A DNA stretch of 64,000 nt, taken from assembly GCF_000686605.1 (NCBI RefSeq), contig NZ_JMLC01000006.1:21548-85547 (forward strand), written 5' to 3'. A program made the position numbers and the translations under genes. Of the stretch, positions 34,770-43,913 are shown one piece after another. Under the pieces are notes generated by a model. The model was not told where the DNA came from. It worked only from the letters and a program-made list of their open reading frames with translations, and searched no databases. The stretch comes from Streptococcus sobrinus DSM 20742 = ATCC 33478 (lineage in GTDB: Bacteria > Bacillota > Bacilli > Lactobacillales > Streptococcaceae). How positions within the stretch are numbered: position 1 is the stretch's first letter; each line of letters opens with the position of its first letter.

Positions 34770-37406
34770 ATGAAGAAGAAAATCTATTGGAAAGATATTT
34801 TCAAATCCTTCACTGGCTCTTTGGGGCGTTTTTTGTCCATCACTGTGCTTATGTTTTTGGGAGCCTTCGCCCTCTTGGGGCTCAAGGTGGTTAGTCCAGA
34901 TATGCAAAAAACGGCCATTGACTACTTGAGTGACCATAAAACCATGGACTTATCGGTTATTGCTAGTAGTGGTCTGAGCAAGGCAGATCAAGATGAATTA
35001 AAACAAACCAAAGGGGCCACAGTAGAATTCGCCTATATGACTGACGTGACTACCAAAGATAAGAATGATGCAGTTCGAATTTTCTCTAAAACAAAAACCT
35101 TGTCTCAATACCAACTAGTGTCTGGTCATTTACCAAGGAAAAGCAATCAAATCGCTCTATCTGAAACCTTGAAAAAGGACTATAAAATTGGCGGTACCAT
35201 CACTTTCAAGCAAAAGTCAACTGGCATTCTGCGGGTAACTAGTTACAAGATTGTTGGTTTCGTCAAATCATCTGAAATTTGGTCCTATAAAAATTTAGGT
35301 TCCTCTACCGCAGGCGATGGGAACTTGACTGGTTATGCGGTGACACCCGCTGATAGTTTTTCTAGTCCTGTATACAGCCTGGCCCGCCTGCGCTACGATG
35401 ACCTGAAAAACCTTAATCCTTTTTCCACTGCCTATACCAAAGGTTTGGAAAAAAAGCAGGAAGCCTTAGATCAGGTCTTGGCCGATAATGGTACTAGGCG
35501 TCTAGCAGAAATCAAGAAAGATAAAGAGGCAGGTATCAACCAAGCTCAATCCAAACTGAATCAAGCCCAAGCAGAGCTTAATCAACAAGAAAAGCTTCTA
35601 CCATACCTGAGCGGTCCGCGTTTGGCAGCAGCTCAAGCTGCTTTAGCCCAAGGCAAGGCTAAGTTGGCTCAGAATCAAGCTAGTATCAAGGACACTCAGA
35701 CTAAATTAAATCAGCTGGCAACACCGACTTATCAGACTTACAGTCGGACAACCCTACCTGGTGGGGAAGGTTATCAGACCTATCGAGATATCAGTCGTAA
35801 TGTCAATCAAATTGGTAATATTTTCCCTGTTGTACTCTACTTGGTAGCTGCCCTGGTGACCTTTACGACCATGACCCGCTTTGTCAATGAGGAGCGAACC
35901 AATTCCGGACTGCTCAAGGCCTTGGGCTATTCCAATAATGATGTTATTAAAAAATTTGTCATCTATGGCCTAGTTGCCAGTCTTTTAGGGACCACCATAG
36001 GCATCATAGGCGGTCATTACTTCCTGCCTGCAATTATTGTGAAGAATGCGGTTAAGTTGACAGTCATCAAGAACATTCACTTCTATTTCTATTGGTCTTA
36101 TACGCTTTTAGCCTTTGCTCTAGCCTTCATCAGTGCCGTTCTGCCAGCCTTTTTGGTCGCTAAACGAGAATTGAGTGAGAAGCCTGCCCAGCTCCTCCTG
36201 CCCAAGCCCCCAGTTGCAGGTTCCAAGATTTTACTGGAAAGACTAGGCTTTATCTGGCGGCGTCTCAGCTTCACTCAAAAGGTGACCATGCGTAATATCT
36301 TTCGCTACAAGCAAAGAATGGCCATGACCGTCTTTGGAGTTGCGGGCTCCCTAGCCCTACTCTTTTCAGGTCTAGGACTTCAATCCTCCCTAGGCAAGAT
36401 GGTTGACCATCAGTTTGGTCAATTAACCTCCTACGATATGTTGGTCCTTCGCAATTCCCAGGCTGATAAGGCTGAACAAGCCAAGGTTGACAGCTACCTG
36501 AAATCAAACCAAGTAGCCAGCTATCAGACTATTCACAGTGAAAAAATTGACGAAAAAATTAAGGGACAGGATGAAAAGAAGACCATTACTCTAATGACCA
36601 GCCAACAAAGAGATTTTGGGAACTTCATCCACCTCTTAGATGTGAAAACTGGGAAATCATTGAAACTGCCTAAAGAGGGAGCCATCATCACCCAAAAGTT
36701 AGCCGAATTTTATCAGGTCGAAGTCGGTGATAAGCTGAGTTTTAAAGATCAGGATGGCAAAAAGCGAACCATTAAGGTTGCTGCTACTGCTCAGATGAAT
36801 ACTGGCCACTATATCTTTATGAAAGATAGCTATTATCAGAGCATTTTCGGTCATCGACCTGACCACAACAGCGATTTGGTTAATCTGAAAAATCATTCAG
36901 CCAAACAGTTGTCTAAGCAATCGAGTTATTTACTTTCCCTTACGGCAATCTCAGGGCTAACGCAAAATTCGACTTGGGTTAGTATGATTAAAACGGCTGT
37001 TAACGGCCTTAATGCTTCAATGACGATTTTAGTGGTTACTTCGGTAGTTCTAGCCATTGTTATTCTCTATAATTTGACCAATATCAATGTAGCCGAACGG
37101 ATTAGAGAACTCTCCACTATCAAAGTGCTGGGCTTCCACAGCTACGAGGTCATGCTCTATATCTATCGAGAAACGATTCTTCTTTCTCTAGTCGGTATGG
37201 TTCTCGGTCTGATTGGCGGTTATTATCTCCACGATATTATCATCACCATGATGAGTCAGGACAGGGTCTACCCGCTTGACATGGATCTGCATGTCTACTA
37301 TACCCCCGTCCTTGTCATAACCGGTATCCTTCTGGCCCTCGGCTGGGTTGTCTACCGCCGCCTCAAGACCGTTGATATGCTGGAAGCTCTAAAATCGGTA
37401 GATTAG
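34770..37406 (+). CDS. FtsX-like ABC transporter permease with coiled-coil extracytoplasmic domain
   Basis: An 878-residue permease. TM1 is near residues 18-40 (SITVLMFLGAFALLGLKVV). A large extracytoplasmic domain follows that includes a helical hairpin at about residues 245-315, rich in Gln/Ala/Lys (QAQSKLNQAQAELNQQEKLL), i.e. a coiled coil. Two FtsX blocks each with about three or four TM segments follow, at about 350-465 and 755-878 (VTFTTMTRFVNEERTNSGLL; IRELSTIKVLGFHSYEVMLY). AGGAGG precedes the ATG. This is a BceB/YtrF-unlike, DUF-FtsX tandem layout seen in surface-stress and export systems of Firmicutes. Substrate unknown. Confidence 0.88.
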   Translation: MKKKIYWKDIFKSFTGSLGRFLSITVLMFLGAFALLGLKVVSPDMQKTAIDYLSDHKTMDLSVIASSGLSKADQDELKQTKGATVEFAYMTDVTTKDKNDAVRIFSKTKTLSQYQLVSGHLPRKSNQIALSETLKKDYKIGGTITFKQKSTGILRVTSYKIVGFVKSSEIWSYKNLGSSTAGDGNLTGYAVTPADSFSSPVYSLARLRYDDLKNLNPFSTAYTKGLEKKQEALDQVLADNGTRRLAEIKKDKEAGINQAQSKLNQAQAELNQQEKLLPYLSGPRLAAAQAALAQGKAKLAQNQASIKDTQTKLNQLATPTYQTYSRTTLPGGEGYQTYRDISRNVNQIGNIFPVVLYLVAALVTFTTMTRFVNEERTNSGLLKALGYSNNDVIKKFVIYGLVASLLGTTIGIIGGHYFLPAIIVKNAVKLTVIKNIHFYFYWSYTLLAFALAFISAVLPAFLVAKRELSEKPAQLLLPKPPVAGSKILLERLGFIWRRLSFTQKVTMRNIFRYKQRMAMTVFGVAGSLALLFSGLGLQSSLGKMVDHQFGQLTSYDMLVLRNSQADKAEQAKVDSYLKSNQVASYQTIHSEKIDEKIKGQDEKKTITLMTSQQRDFGNFIHLLDVKTGKSLKLPKEGAIITQKLAEFYQVEVGDKLSFKDQDGKKRTIKVAATAQMNTGHYIFMKDSYYQSIFGHRPDHNSDLVNLKNHSAKQLSKQSSYLLSLTAISGLTQNSTWVSMIKTAVNGLNASMTILVVTSVVLAIVILYNLTNINVAERIRELSTIKVLGFHSYEVMLYIYRETILLSLVGMVLGLIGGYYLHDIIITMMSQDRVYPLDMDLHVYYTPVLVITGILLALGWVVYRRLKTVDMLEALKSVD

Positions 37407-37481
37407 GAAGAGAAAAAGAAAAGTTTAACAGAAAACAAGGCCTGCAACTTGAACATAAGAGGCAGGTAAATATGCGAAAAA

Positions 37482-37653
37482 CGAGGCTGGACGAAAGTTC
37501 TAGCCTCGTTACTTTTTTCAACATTAGACTCTTTGACGCAGTGGTTGATTGGAAGTACTTATCCCCTTCGGGATAGCGTCCTTCCTAATCAACTGTGCGG
37601 GAGTGAGACGACAAAATCGATTTCTTCAAAATCACAATTTTTGTCTCACTCCC
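37482..37653 (-). repeat. Modular streptococcal intergenic repeat, copy B (inverted)
   Basis: Read on the minus strand: GGGAGTGAGAC / GTCTCACTCCC hairpin around an AAATCGATTT core, then GCACAGTTGATTAGG (37598-37584), a CGAAGGGGATAAG inner module, ATCAACCACTGCGTCAA, ATGTTGAAAAAAGTAACGAGG and a closing hairpin AACGAGGCTGGAC / TAGCCTCGTT. It is the shortest and cleanest copy, and lies between the ABC permease and the zinc-ribbon gene. Confidence 0.8.
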
Positions 37654-37842
37654 TTATAATTTATCAAGATCTTTGACAAAACTTCTGTGGACAGTGCCGC
37701 AGTTTTTACAGATTTGGTGGTAAAGAGCCAAGCCCCCTGAAAAGAATTTTGCCTCTTCATTTACAACACCTGCATAGCCTTTGAACTGCTGTTTGATGAC
37801 AAATTGGTCGGCGCCACAGTAAGTACAAATTTGCTTTTTCAT
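37654..37842 (-). CDS. Small zinc-ribbon protein
   Basis: A 62-residue protein with two CxxC knuckles, CTYCGA (residues 6-11) and CKNCGT (about 45-50), enclosing a region that ends in GGLALYHQI. This is the small zinc-ribbon pattern common to nucleic-acid-binding or scaffold proteins of unknown role. It is the last gene of a four-gene minus-strand unit (two membrane proteins, Xre regulator, this). Its start follows the regulator's stop by two bases. AGGAGAAATAAGT is the ribosome site. Function unknown. Confidence 0.75.
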   Translation of the reverse strand: MKKQICTYCGADQFVIKQQFKGYAGVVNEEAKFFSGGLALYHQICKNCGTVHRSFVKDLDKL

Positions 37843-37844
37843 AC

Positions 37845-38054
37845 TTATTTCTCCTCATTTAAACGGAAAATTTCTTCAACGGACAGGTCAAAAACACGTG
37901 CGATTTTGAGAGCCATTTCTAGCGAGGGATTGTAGCGATTGTTTTCTAGATGTAGGATGGTTTCTCGGCGGACCCCAACGGCCTCCGCCAGTTCCTGTTG
38001 TGTCAAGCCTGCTTTTTCACGAATTTCTTTTAAGTTAGTAATAATTTTGGCCAT
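37845..38054 (-). CDS. Xre-family transcriptional regulator (single HTH)
   Basis: A 69-residue cytosolic DNA-binding protein consisting of one Cro/CI-type helix-turn-helix: NLKEIREKAGLTQQELAEAV, then GVRRETILHLENNRYNPSLE. It resembles the YvaO/HTH_3 regulators typically encoded next to small membrane proteins. I take ATG 38054 as start; an in-frame GTG at 38060 is possible. It overlaps or abuts the 189-residue membrane protein upstream (stop at 38057), so the unit is coupled. It may autoregulate the operon from the promoter upstream of 38825. Confidence 0.85.
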   Translation of the reverse strand: MAKIITNLKEIREKAGLTQQELAEAVGVRRETILHLENNRYNPSLEMALKIARVFDLSVEEIFRLNEEK

Positions 38055-38056
38055 AA

Positions 38057-38626
38057 TCACTCACTCTTTTCAAAAACCCAGAAGCAGACAGCAAAGAGGG
38101 TCAGCAAGGCACCAATATAAATGAGCAGGCCCCCTGGTGTCAGAGCAAAGGGAAACCAGATAGTGATGACGGCTAGCCCCAGTAGAGAGCAGATTATCAA
38201 GCCCAAGGACAGACTGGCTGCCTTAGCAAGATCCTGATAAAAACGTTCATCGGGTCGCTCGCTAGTTTTCTTCCAGCAGAAGTAGGCCCCAAGAAAGAGG
38301 AGTAGGAAGAAAGCAGCTCCCAAAATCCCCTCTTTAAGCCAGGCAGGATGGGTAGCGGGGGTTAGCATTTCAAGTCCCAAACTATAAATAGCCATGGCAA
38401 AAAAGAGGGTGGACAGATAGAGTTTTTCTGCTAGGCCAAAGCTTCGCTCTTTTGTATTGACCAACCTTACGCTAGACATAATTCCAAAAATCAGAGCCAA
38501 GAAGAGCCCAGTCACTGTGAAAACCAGCCCCTTTATCCAAGCCGGAGTACTGGCTGGGGTCAAAAAATAGAGAAGAATTAAAGTGGGGACCCAAATCCAA
38601 TAAAGCCATTTATAATTTTTAAGCAC
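38057..38626 (-). CDS. Membrane protein, about six TM segments, unknown
   Basis: A 189-residue integral membrane protein that starts with GTG at 38626, seven bases after AAGGAGG. Hydrophobic segments are at about residues 5-22, 30-52, 68-85, 95-112, 132-155 and 162-182. Segments 1-2 and 3-4 look like an internal duplication: YFLTPASTPAWIKGLVF and MLTPATHPAWLKEGILGA share the motif LTPAxxPAWxKxGxx. It ends next to the Xre gene and overlaps the upstream 68-residue membrane gene by 8 bases. Family not recognised. Confidence 0.75.
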   Translation of the reverse strand: MLKNYKWLYWIWVPTLILLYFLTPASTPAWIKGLVFTVTGLFLALIFGIMSSVRLVNTKERSFGLAEKLYLSTLFFAMAIYSLGLEMLTPATHPAWLKEGILGAAFFLLLFLGAYFCWKKTSERPDERFYQDLAKAASLSLGLIICSLLGLAVITIWFPFALTPGGLLIYIGALLTLFAVCFWVFEKSE

Positions 38627-38825
38627 GATTATCCTCCTTATCTTTCTTCAACTGCCACCTCAGCCCCCAGAAGCCTAATGAAACTCCGACGATGACAGCA
38701 AGGGCAACTAAATAAGAAAGTGGACGATCAAAACCGAGGTTATAAAAGACTCCCACGATGATACCGATAGCCGGGATGAGCCCAGAAAGAATAACGGCCC
38801 ATTTATAATCACTAGTTTTACGCAT
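38619..38825 (-). CDS. Small membrane protein, two TM segments
   Basis: A 68-residue protein with hydrophobic segments at about residues 9-28 (WAVILSGLIPAIGIIVGVFY) and 35-55 (LSYLVALAVIVGVSLGFWGL), and a charged C-terminal tail (KKDKEDNRA). AGGTGG precedes the ATG. It is the first gene of the membrane/Xre/zinc-ribbon operon and overlaps the next gene by 8 bases. A plausible promoter lies upstream on the minus strand (TTGTAT, 17 bases, TATATT, around 38895-38925). Family not recognised. Confidence 0.7.
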   Translation of the reverse strand: MRKTSDYKWAVILSGLIPAIGIIVGVFYNLGFDRPLSYLVALAVIVGVSLGFWGLRWQLKKDKEDNRA

Positions 38826-38961
38826 CTTGCCACCTACTTTCTAAAAAATATTCTACTGGAGGTCTTGTTAGAAATACCTCACCTTTACGTTATAAATATA
38901 TCATACTGTCCAAAAATATACAAGAGAAAATATGATTTATTTATAACTTTTTAGGTTCGAA

Positions 38962-38988
38962 AAAATCAGTCTGGGGGAGACTGATTTT
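38962..38988. terminator. Perfect 11-bp hairpin in the spacer between treR and the membrane/Xre operon
   Basis: AAAATCAGTCT pairs with AGACTGATTTT around GGGGG. The spacer 38826-39146 holds no gene. A second, weaker structure near 39094-39130 may end treR on the minus strand. Confidence 0.6.
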
Positions 38989-39146
38989 CCTGAGCCTAAC
39001 AATAGAAGAACAAAACTGCTCTCCTTGCCTGGACTGTTGGCTAGCGTCTCTGCTGAGTATAGGTGAGCTAAAGGCATAAAAGTAGTCAGCCCCCAAAGAA
39101 GCCTAGCTTCGGACCGACTAATGCAAAGGCTGGGTTTGGTTTTATT

Positions 39147-39857
39147 TCATTTTTTTCGTCTAGCGTAATCAATGAAGTGAAATTTCTCGAGAATGTGCCG
39201 GCTTTCAGTGAACTGAAACTGGGCTTGGTCGGCTAAGTAGACCTTGGATTTAACTGAAACGACATGATGTTCAAGGCCAACATCCAGCCAGATTTTGTCT
39301 TGCTCGCTAGTCGGCTCAATGGTAATTTCTTTTTGGGCATAGGCAATCTCCAGCCCTAACTCTCCTTCCAAGTAGTTGTAGATGGACTTTTGGGCGATAG
39401 TTTGGTTAATTCTTTTGACAAAGTCAGTCAGGAGGTAGTCGGTGTCTAGGACGGAGGATGCTCCATCAACAATTCGCTGACGTTGGATTCGCCAGACCTG
39501 TTGACCAGGCTGGAAACCTGTCACCCTAGCTAAGTCCCCATCAACTAGGAGACGATAGAGGGAGAGGACCTTGGTTTCGGAGTTCATTTGTAGGTTTTGG
39601 ACTAATTCCTGATAGCTGGTCAGGTTGGAGACGGGGAAGTTAAAGTGTTGTTGCCGTCTAACTAAGCTGGCTCTGCCTTGACTCTTACGGATGAGCTTGG
39701 CCTTTTCTAATAGGCTAAGGGCTTTGCGGATGGTATCACGACTGACCCCGTACTTCCCAGCCAGCTCCCCTTCGCTGGGAAGGAAGGAATCGGCAGGATA
39801 ATCGCTCTGATTAATTTTTTTCTCTAAGTCTCTAAAAACGACCTGATATTTTTTCAT
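39147..39857 (-). CDS. treR: Trehalose operon repressor TreR (GntR/UTRA)
   Basis: A 236-residue GntR-family regulator. The N-terminal winged helix-turn-helix (about residues 5-70: YPADSFLPSEGELAGKYGVS then RDTIRKALSLLEK) is followed by a UTRA effector domain (about 95-230) that senses trehalose-6-phosphate in this family. Location, divergent from treP-treA, identifies the regulon. AAGGAG precedes the ATG. An inverted repeat, AACTTGT...ACAAGTT (39875-39902), lies just upstream and could be an operator. Confidence 0.92.
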   Translation of the reverse strand: MKKYQVVFRDLEKKINQSDYPADSFLPSEGELAGKYGVSRDTIRKALSLLEKAKLIRKSQGRASLVRRQQHFNFPVSNLTSYQELVQNLQMNSETKVLSLYRLLVDGDLARVTGFQPGQQVWRIQRQRIVDGASSVLDTDYLLTDFVKRINQTIAQKSIYNYLEGELGLEIAYAQKEITIEPTSEQDKIWLDVGLEHHVVSVKSKVYLADQAQFQFTESRHILEKFHFIDYARRKK

Positions 39858-39874
39858 AGTAACCTCTCCTTGCT

Positions 39875-39902
39875 AACTTGTTTTTAGTTTAGCATACAAG
39901 TT
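39875..39902. promoter_or_regulatory. Candidate TreR operator
   Basis: AACTTGT (39875-39881) and ACAAGTT (39896-39902) form an inverted repeat in the treR-treP intergenic region. A third half-site ACAAGTT occurs at about 39938-39944. Confidence 0.45.
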
Positions 39903-39971
39903 TAGAAAAATCGCCTGAAAATCAAAGAAATTTTCCAGACAAGTTGCCATTTAAGATGGGCTGGCTTAGAA

Positions 39972-39985
39972 TGAAAGCGTAAACA
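39972..39985 (+). promoter_or_regulatory. CcpA-binding (cre) site of treP
   Basis: TGAAAGCGTAAACA matches the cre consensus TGWAARCGYTWNCW with one mismatch. It lies about 120 bases before treP, so carbon catabolite repression of trehalose uptake is expected. Confidence 0.7.
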
Positions 39986-40105
39986 ATTACTAGCAGTCTG
40001 GTCAAAGAAATGAGAACGACTGGCTAATTCACAGCCAGCAGGGAACTTTAATAAGTTGCCCACAACCTTTATCAGACAATCTTTATAATAAGGAGGAGCC
40101 CGTCA

Positions 40106-42073
40106 ATGGGAAAATTTGAACAGGATGCCCGTGAGATGCTGGAAGCTATCGGGGGCAAGGAAAATGTCGCCGCGGTCACCCACTGTGCAACTCGAATGCG
40201 TTTCGTCCTAAACGATGAAAGCAAGGCTGATATCAAGCGTTTAGAAGCTATCCCAGCGGTTAAGGGGACCTTTACCAATGCTGGACAATTTCAAGCTATC
40301 ATCGGTAATGATGTCCCAGTTTTCTATAATGATTTCACCGCTGTTTCAGGGATTGAAGGAGTATCAAAAGAAGCTGCTAAATCTGCAGCTCAACAGAACC
40401 AGAACTGGCTGCAACGCTCCCTGTCCATGCTAGCAGAAATTTTCACACCAATTCTGCCGGCCATCATCGTCGGTGGTCTGATTCTGGGCTTCAGAAATGT
40501 CTTGGAAGGGGTCCAATGGTCGGCCTTGAATGGGAAGACCATTGTTGATGTCTCGGTCTTTTGGCATGGAGTTGATGATTTCCTCTGGTTGCCAGGTGAG
40601 GCCATCTTCCAATACCTGCCAGTCGGCATTACCTGGTCAGTCAGTCGTAAGATGGGAACCAGCCAAATTTTGGGAATTGTCCTAGGGATCTGTCTGATTT
40701 CTCCCAATCAATTGCTCAATGCCTATAATTTCGCCTCGACATCGGCGGCAGAGATTGCAGCCAAATGGACTTGGAATTTTGGTTTCTTCACGGTTGAAAA
40801 GGTCGGTTACCAGGCCCAGGTTCTGCCAGCTCTCCTAGCTGGACTGTCTCTGGCTTATCTAGAACGCTTCTGGCGCAAACACATTCCAGAAGTCGTTTCC
40901 ATGATTTTTGTGCCCTTCCTTTCTTTGATGCCAGCCTTGATTTTGGCCCACACTGTTTTAGGACCAATTGGCTGGACCATTGGTAAGGGAATTTCTTATG
41001 TTGTTCTAGCTGGTTTGACAGGTCCTGTCAAGTGGCTCTTCGGTGCTATTTTTGGTGCCCTTTATGCCCCCTTGGTTATCACGGGTCTCCACCATATGAC
41101 CAATGCTATCGATACCCAGTTGGTGGCCGATTCTGGCGGTACCGGCCTCTGGCCAATGATTGCCCTGTCAAATATCGCTCAAGGTTCAGCTGTCCTTTCT
41201 TACTATTGGATGAACCGTCACAATGAAAGAGAAGCACAGATTTCTTTACCTGCCGCTATTTCAGCCTATCTAGGTGTTACCGAACCCGCCCTTTTCGGGG
41301 TTAACCTGAAATACATTTACCCATTTATTGCAGGAATGATTGGTTCATCTATCGCTGGCCTCCTTTGTACGACCTTCAACGTTACGGCTAATGCCATTGG
41401 TATCGGTGGTTTGCCGGGGATCTTGTCCATCCAAGCCAAGTATATGATTATCTTCGCTTTCTTAATGGTAGTGGCCATCGCTGTTCCCTTTACTGTGACC
41501 ATGGTCTTTCGTCGGATAGGTCTCTTTACCAAGACTGAGGATGCCACTGTCAAGGCTCCACAAGTTCAAGCGGTTGCCCAGGCCAAGGAAGCGACGAGTG
41601 CTCCAGCTGGGACTCTGATTTCTGTCAAGAGTCCGTTAGCTGGTCAGGTTCAAGACCTATCACAATCACCCGACCCTGTCTTCGCCCAAGGGGTCATGGG
41701 GCAAGGACTTGTCATCGAGCCTAGTCAAGGTGAACTGGTAGCCCCAGTTGACGGGACAGTTTCCGTTCTCTTCCCGACCAAACATGCCATTGGCCTAGTG
41801 ACCGACCAAGGTTTGGAAATGTTGATTCATATCGGTATGGACACCGTCAATTTAAATGGTCAAGGTTTCACTGCCCATATCCAGCAAGGTGACCATGTCA
41901 AAACTGGTGATAAGCTGATTAGCTTCGATATGGAAGCTATTAAGGCGGCAGGCTATTCTGTCATAACGCCGGTCATTGTGACCAACCAAAACGATTTTCA
42001 AATAGATACAAAGGGTCAGCTGCCCCATGAAGTTAAACCTGGCGATGAGATTTTACTAGCCAGCAAGCTCTAA
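40106..42073 (+). CDS. treP: PTS trehalose-specific EIIBCA component
   Basis: A 655-residue sugar permease that imports trehalose as trehalose-6-phosphate. EIIB covers about residues 1-85, with the phosphorylated Cys at C27 in THCATRMRF. EIIC covers about 105-470 with around ten membrane segments. A fused EIIA of the glucose type occupies about 500-655, with active His H575 in LIHIGMDTVNLNG. AAGGAGGAG precedes the ATG. The divergent TreR and the upstream cre site give induction and catabolite control. The hydrolase gene follows after 200 bases and a terminator-like hairpin. Confidence 0.94.
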   Translation: MGKFEQDAREMLEAIGGKENVAAVTHCATRMRFVLNDESKADIKRLEAIPAVKGTFTNAGQFQAIIGNDVPVFYNDFTAVSGIEGVSKEAAKSAAQQNQNWLQRSLSMLAEIFTPILPAIIVGGLILGFRNVLEGVQWSALNGKTIVDVSVFWHGVDDFLWLPGEAIFQYLPVGITWSVSRKMGTSQILGIVLGICLISPNQLLNAYNFASTSAAEIAAKWTWNFGFFTVEKVGYQAQVLPALLAGLSLAYLERFWRKHIPEVVSMIFVPFLSLMPALILAHTVLGPIGWTIGKGISYVVLAGLTGPVKWLFGAIFGALYAPLVITGLHHMTNAIDTQLVADSGGTGLWPMIALSNIAQGSAVLSYYWMNRHNEREAQISLPAAISAYLGVTEPALFGVNLKYIYPFIAGMIGSSIAGLLCTTFNVTANAIGIGGLPGILSIQAKYMIIFAFLMVVAIAVPFTVTMVFRRIGLFTKTEDATVKAPQVQAVAQAKEATSAPAGTLISVKSPLAGQVQDLSQSPDPVFAQGVMGQGLVIEPSQGELVAPVDGTVSVLFPTKHAIGLVTDQGLEMLIHIGMDTVNLNGQGFTAHIQQGDHVKTGDKLISFDMEAIKAAGYSVITPVIVTNQNDFQIDTKGQLPHEVKPGDEILLASKL

Positions 42074-42090
42074 AAATAGATTAAAAATGT

Positions 42091-42124
42091 GAGGTTGGGA
42101 GCCAGGTGCCTCAACCTCCTTTTG
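42091..42124 (+). terminator. Intercistronic hairpin between treP and treA
   Basis: GAGGTTG pairs with CAACCTC around a GGAGCCAGGTGCCT loop that can itself fold; a short CTTTTG follows. It may attenuate or separate treP and treA expression. Confidence 0.5.
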
Positions 42125-42273
42125 CAAATAGGAGATTAGGCCCAAGGACTCAGAGCTCATATGCTACTCTGCAAGATTTTTCAAGAGCTAGGCGACTGAG
42201 AAATTAGTCTTGAAGTTCCAGAACCCTGCAGAGCCCAACCAGAAGCTTAACTGACAAATTTATAGGAGAAAAC

Positions 42274-43899
42274 ATGACATTTGATAAAAAAACAGTCGTC
42301 TATCAAATCTACCCCAAGTCCTACAAGGACACTACAGGGAACGGAATTGGTGACCTGCCTGGGATTGTTGAAAAACTGTCTTATCTAGCTGAATTAGGGA
42401 TTGATATGATTTGGCTCAATCCCTTCTATCCCAGCCCCCAAAACGATAACGGTTACGATATTTCCGATTATCAGGCGGTCAATCCGCTCTTTGGGACTAT
42501 GGCTGATTTTGAAGAGCTGGTAGCCAAAGCTAAAACCTATGGTATCAGCCTTATGTTGGATATGGTTCTCAACCATTGTTCAACCGAGCACCCCTGGTTT
42601 CAAAAGGCCTTGGCTGGAGATCCTTATTACCAAGATTTCTTTATCTTGAGAGATCACCCAACCGACTGGGTTTCCAAGTTCGGTGGCCCTGCCTGGGCTC
42701 CTTTTGGGGATACCGGCAAGTATTATCTCCACCTCTTTGATAAGACCCAGGCTGATCTTAATTGGCGCAATCCTCATGTTCGCGAGGAACTCTTCAAGGT
42801 GGTCAATTTCTGGCGGGACAAAGGGGTCAAGGGCTTTCGCTTCGATGTCATCAATCTGATTGGTAAAGACCAGGTCTTGGAGGATTGTCCCGTCAATGAC
42901 GGTAAGCCAGCCTATACCGACAAGCCCATTGTTCATGACTACTTGAAAATGCTCAACCAGGCTAGTTTCGGCCAGGATGGGGATGCCGTGACTGTTGGTG
43001 AAATGAGCTCCACCACGATTGAAAATTGTATCCTCTATTCCAAAGAGGACCGGCATGAATTGTCTATGACCTTCAATTTTCACCACCTCAAGGTAGACTA
43101 CCAAGATGGGCAAAAATGGACGCTGACAGACTTTGACTTTGATCAGCTCAAAAATCTTTTCCACACCTGGGGTCAGGAAATGAACCAGGCAGGCGGCTGG
43201 AATGCTCTTTTCTGGAACAATCATGACCAGCCTCGAGCCCTCAATCGTTTTGTTGATGTCAAAAACTTCCGTAATCAGGGAGCAACCATGCTGGCAGCAG
43301 CCATTCACCTCTCGCGTGGAACGCCCTATATTTATATGGGGGAAGAAATCGGTATGCTGGACCCCGATTACCAGTCCATGGACGATTATGTCGATGTGGA
43401 AAGTCTTAACGCCTACCAGGAACTCCTAAACCAGGGTAAGACCTCTCAGGAAGCCTTTGCCATTATCAAGGCCAAATCGCGGGACAATTCTCGCACCCCT
43501 ATGCAGTGGGATGCTAGCCCCAATGCTGGCTTTTCCTCAGCCCACCCCTGGCTTAAAGTCGGCAAGACCTACCAGACTATCAATGTCCAAAAGGAGAAAG
43601 CTGGAAAGATTTTCCCTTTCTACAAGAAATTGATTGCCCTACGTAAGGAGCTAGCCATTATTTCAGAAGGGACTTACAAGTCTGCCTATCAGGAGCATAA
43701 CCAAGTCTATGCCTTTGAACGCCAGCTAGGAGGCCAAAAACTTTTAGTGCTCAATAATTTCTTTGCCCAGCCAACTAGCTTAGAGCTGTCGGATGACTAT
43801 CAGCAGGGTCGAGTTCTTATCAGCAACTACCCTGATGCCAAATTGACCAAAACTCTGATTCTCCAGCCCTATCAAACCTTAGCCATCCTGCTTGATTAA
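42274..43899 (+). CDS. treA: Trehalose-6-phosphate hydrolase (GH13)
   Basis: A 541-residue alpha-glucosidase of GH13 that splits trehalose-6-phosphate into glucose and glucose-6-phosphate. Visible family regions: LDMVLNHCSTEHPWF (about residues 93-107), the nucleophile Asp in GFRFDVINLIG (about 187-197), the acid/base Glu in VGEMSS (near residue 246), and NNHDQPR with the third acid. TATAGGAG precedes the ATG. Its position after treP and the GH13 oligo-1,6-glucosidase-like length fit TreA/TreC. No lesion seen. Confidence 0.93.
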   Translation: MTFDKKTVVYQIYPKSYKDTTGNGIGDLPGIVEKLSYLAELGIDMIWLNPFYPSPQNDNGYDISDYQAVNPLFGTMADFEELVAKAKTYGISLMLDMVLNHCSTEHPWFQKALAGDPYYQDFFILRDHPTDWVSKFGGPAWAPFGDTGKYYLHLFDKTQADLNWRNPHVREELFKVVNFWRDKGVKGFRFDVINLIGKDQVLEDCPVNDGKPAYTDKPIVHDYLKMLNQASFGQDGDAVTVGEMSSTTIENCILYSKEDRHELSMTFNFHHLKVDYQDGQKWTLTDFDFDQLKNLFHTWGQEMNQAGGWNALFWNNHDQPRALNRFVDVKNFRNQGATMLAAAIHLSRGTPYIYMGEEIGMLDPDYQSMDDYVDVESLNAYQELLNQGKTSQEAFAIIKAKSRDNSRTPMQWDASPNAGFSSAHPWLKVGKTYQTINVQKEKAGKIFPFYKKLIALRKELAIISEGTYKSAYQEHNQVYAFERQLGGQKLLVLNNFFAQPTSLELSDDYQQGRVLISNYPDAKLTKTLILQPYQTLAILLD

Positions 43900-43913
43900 C
43901 CAGCGTAAAATAA

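Noticed and set aside
42580..43308. 242-codon open frame antisense to treA
   Set aside because: Same reasoning: embedded in an intact GH13 gene, with no domain or ribosome site.
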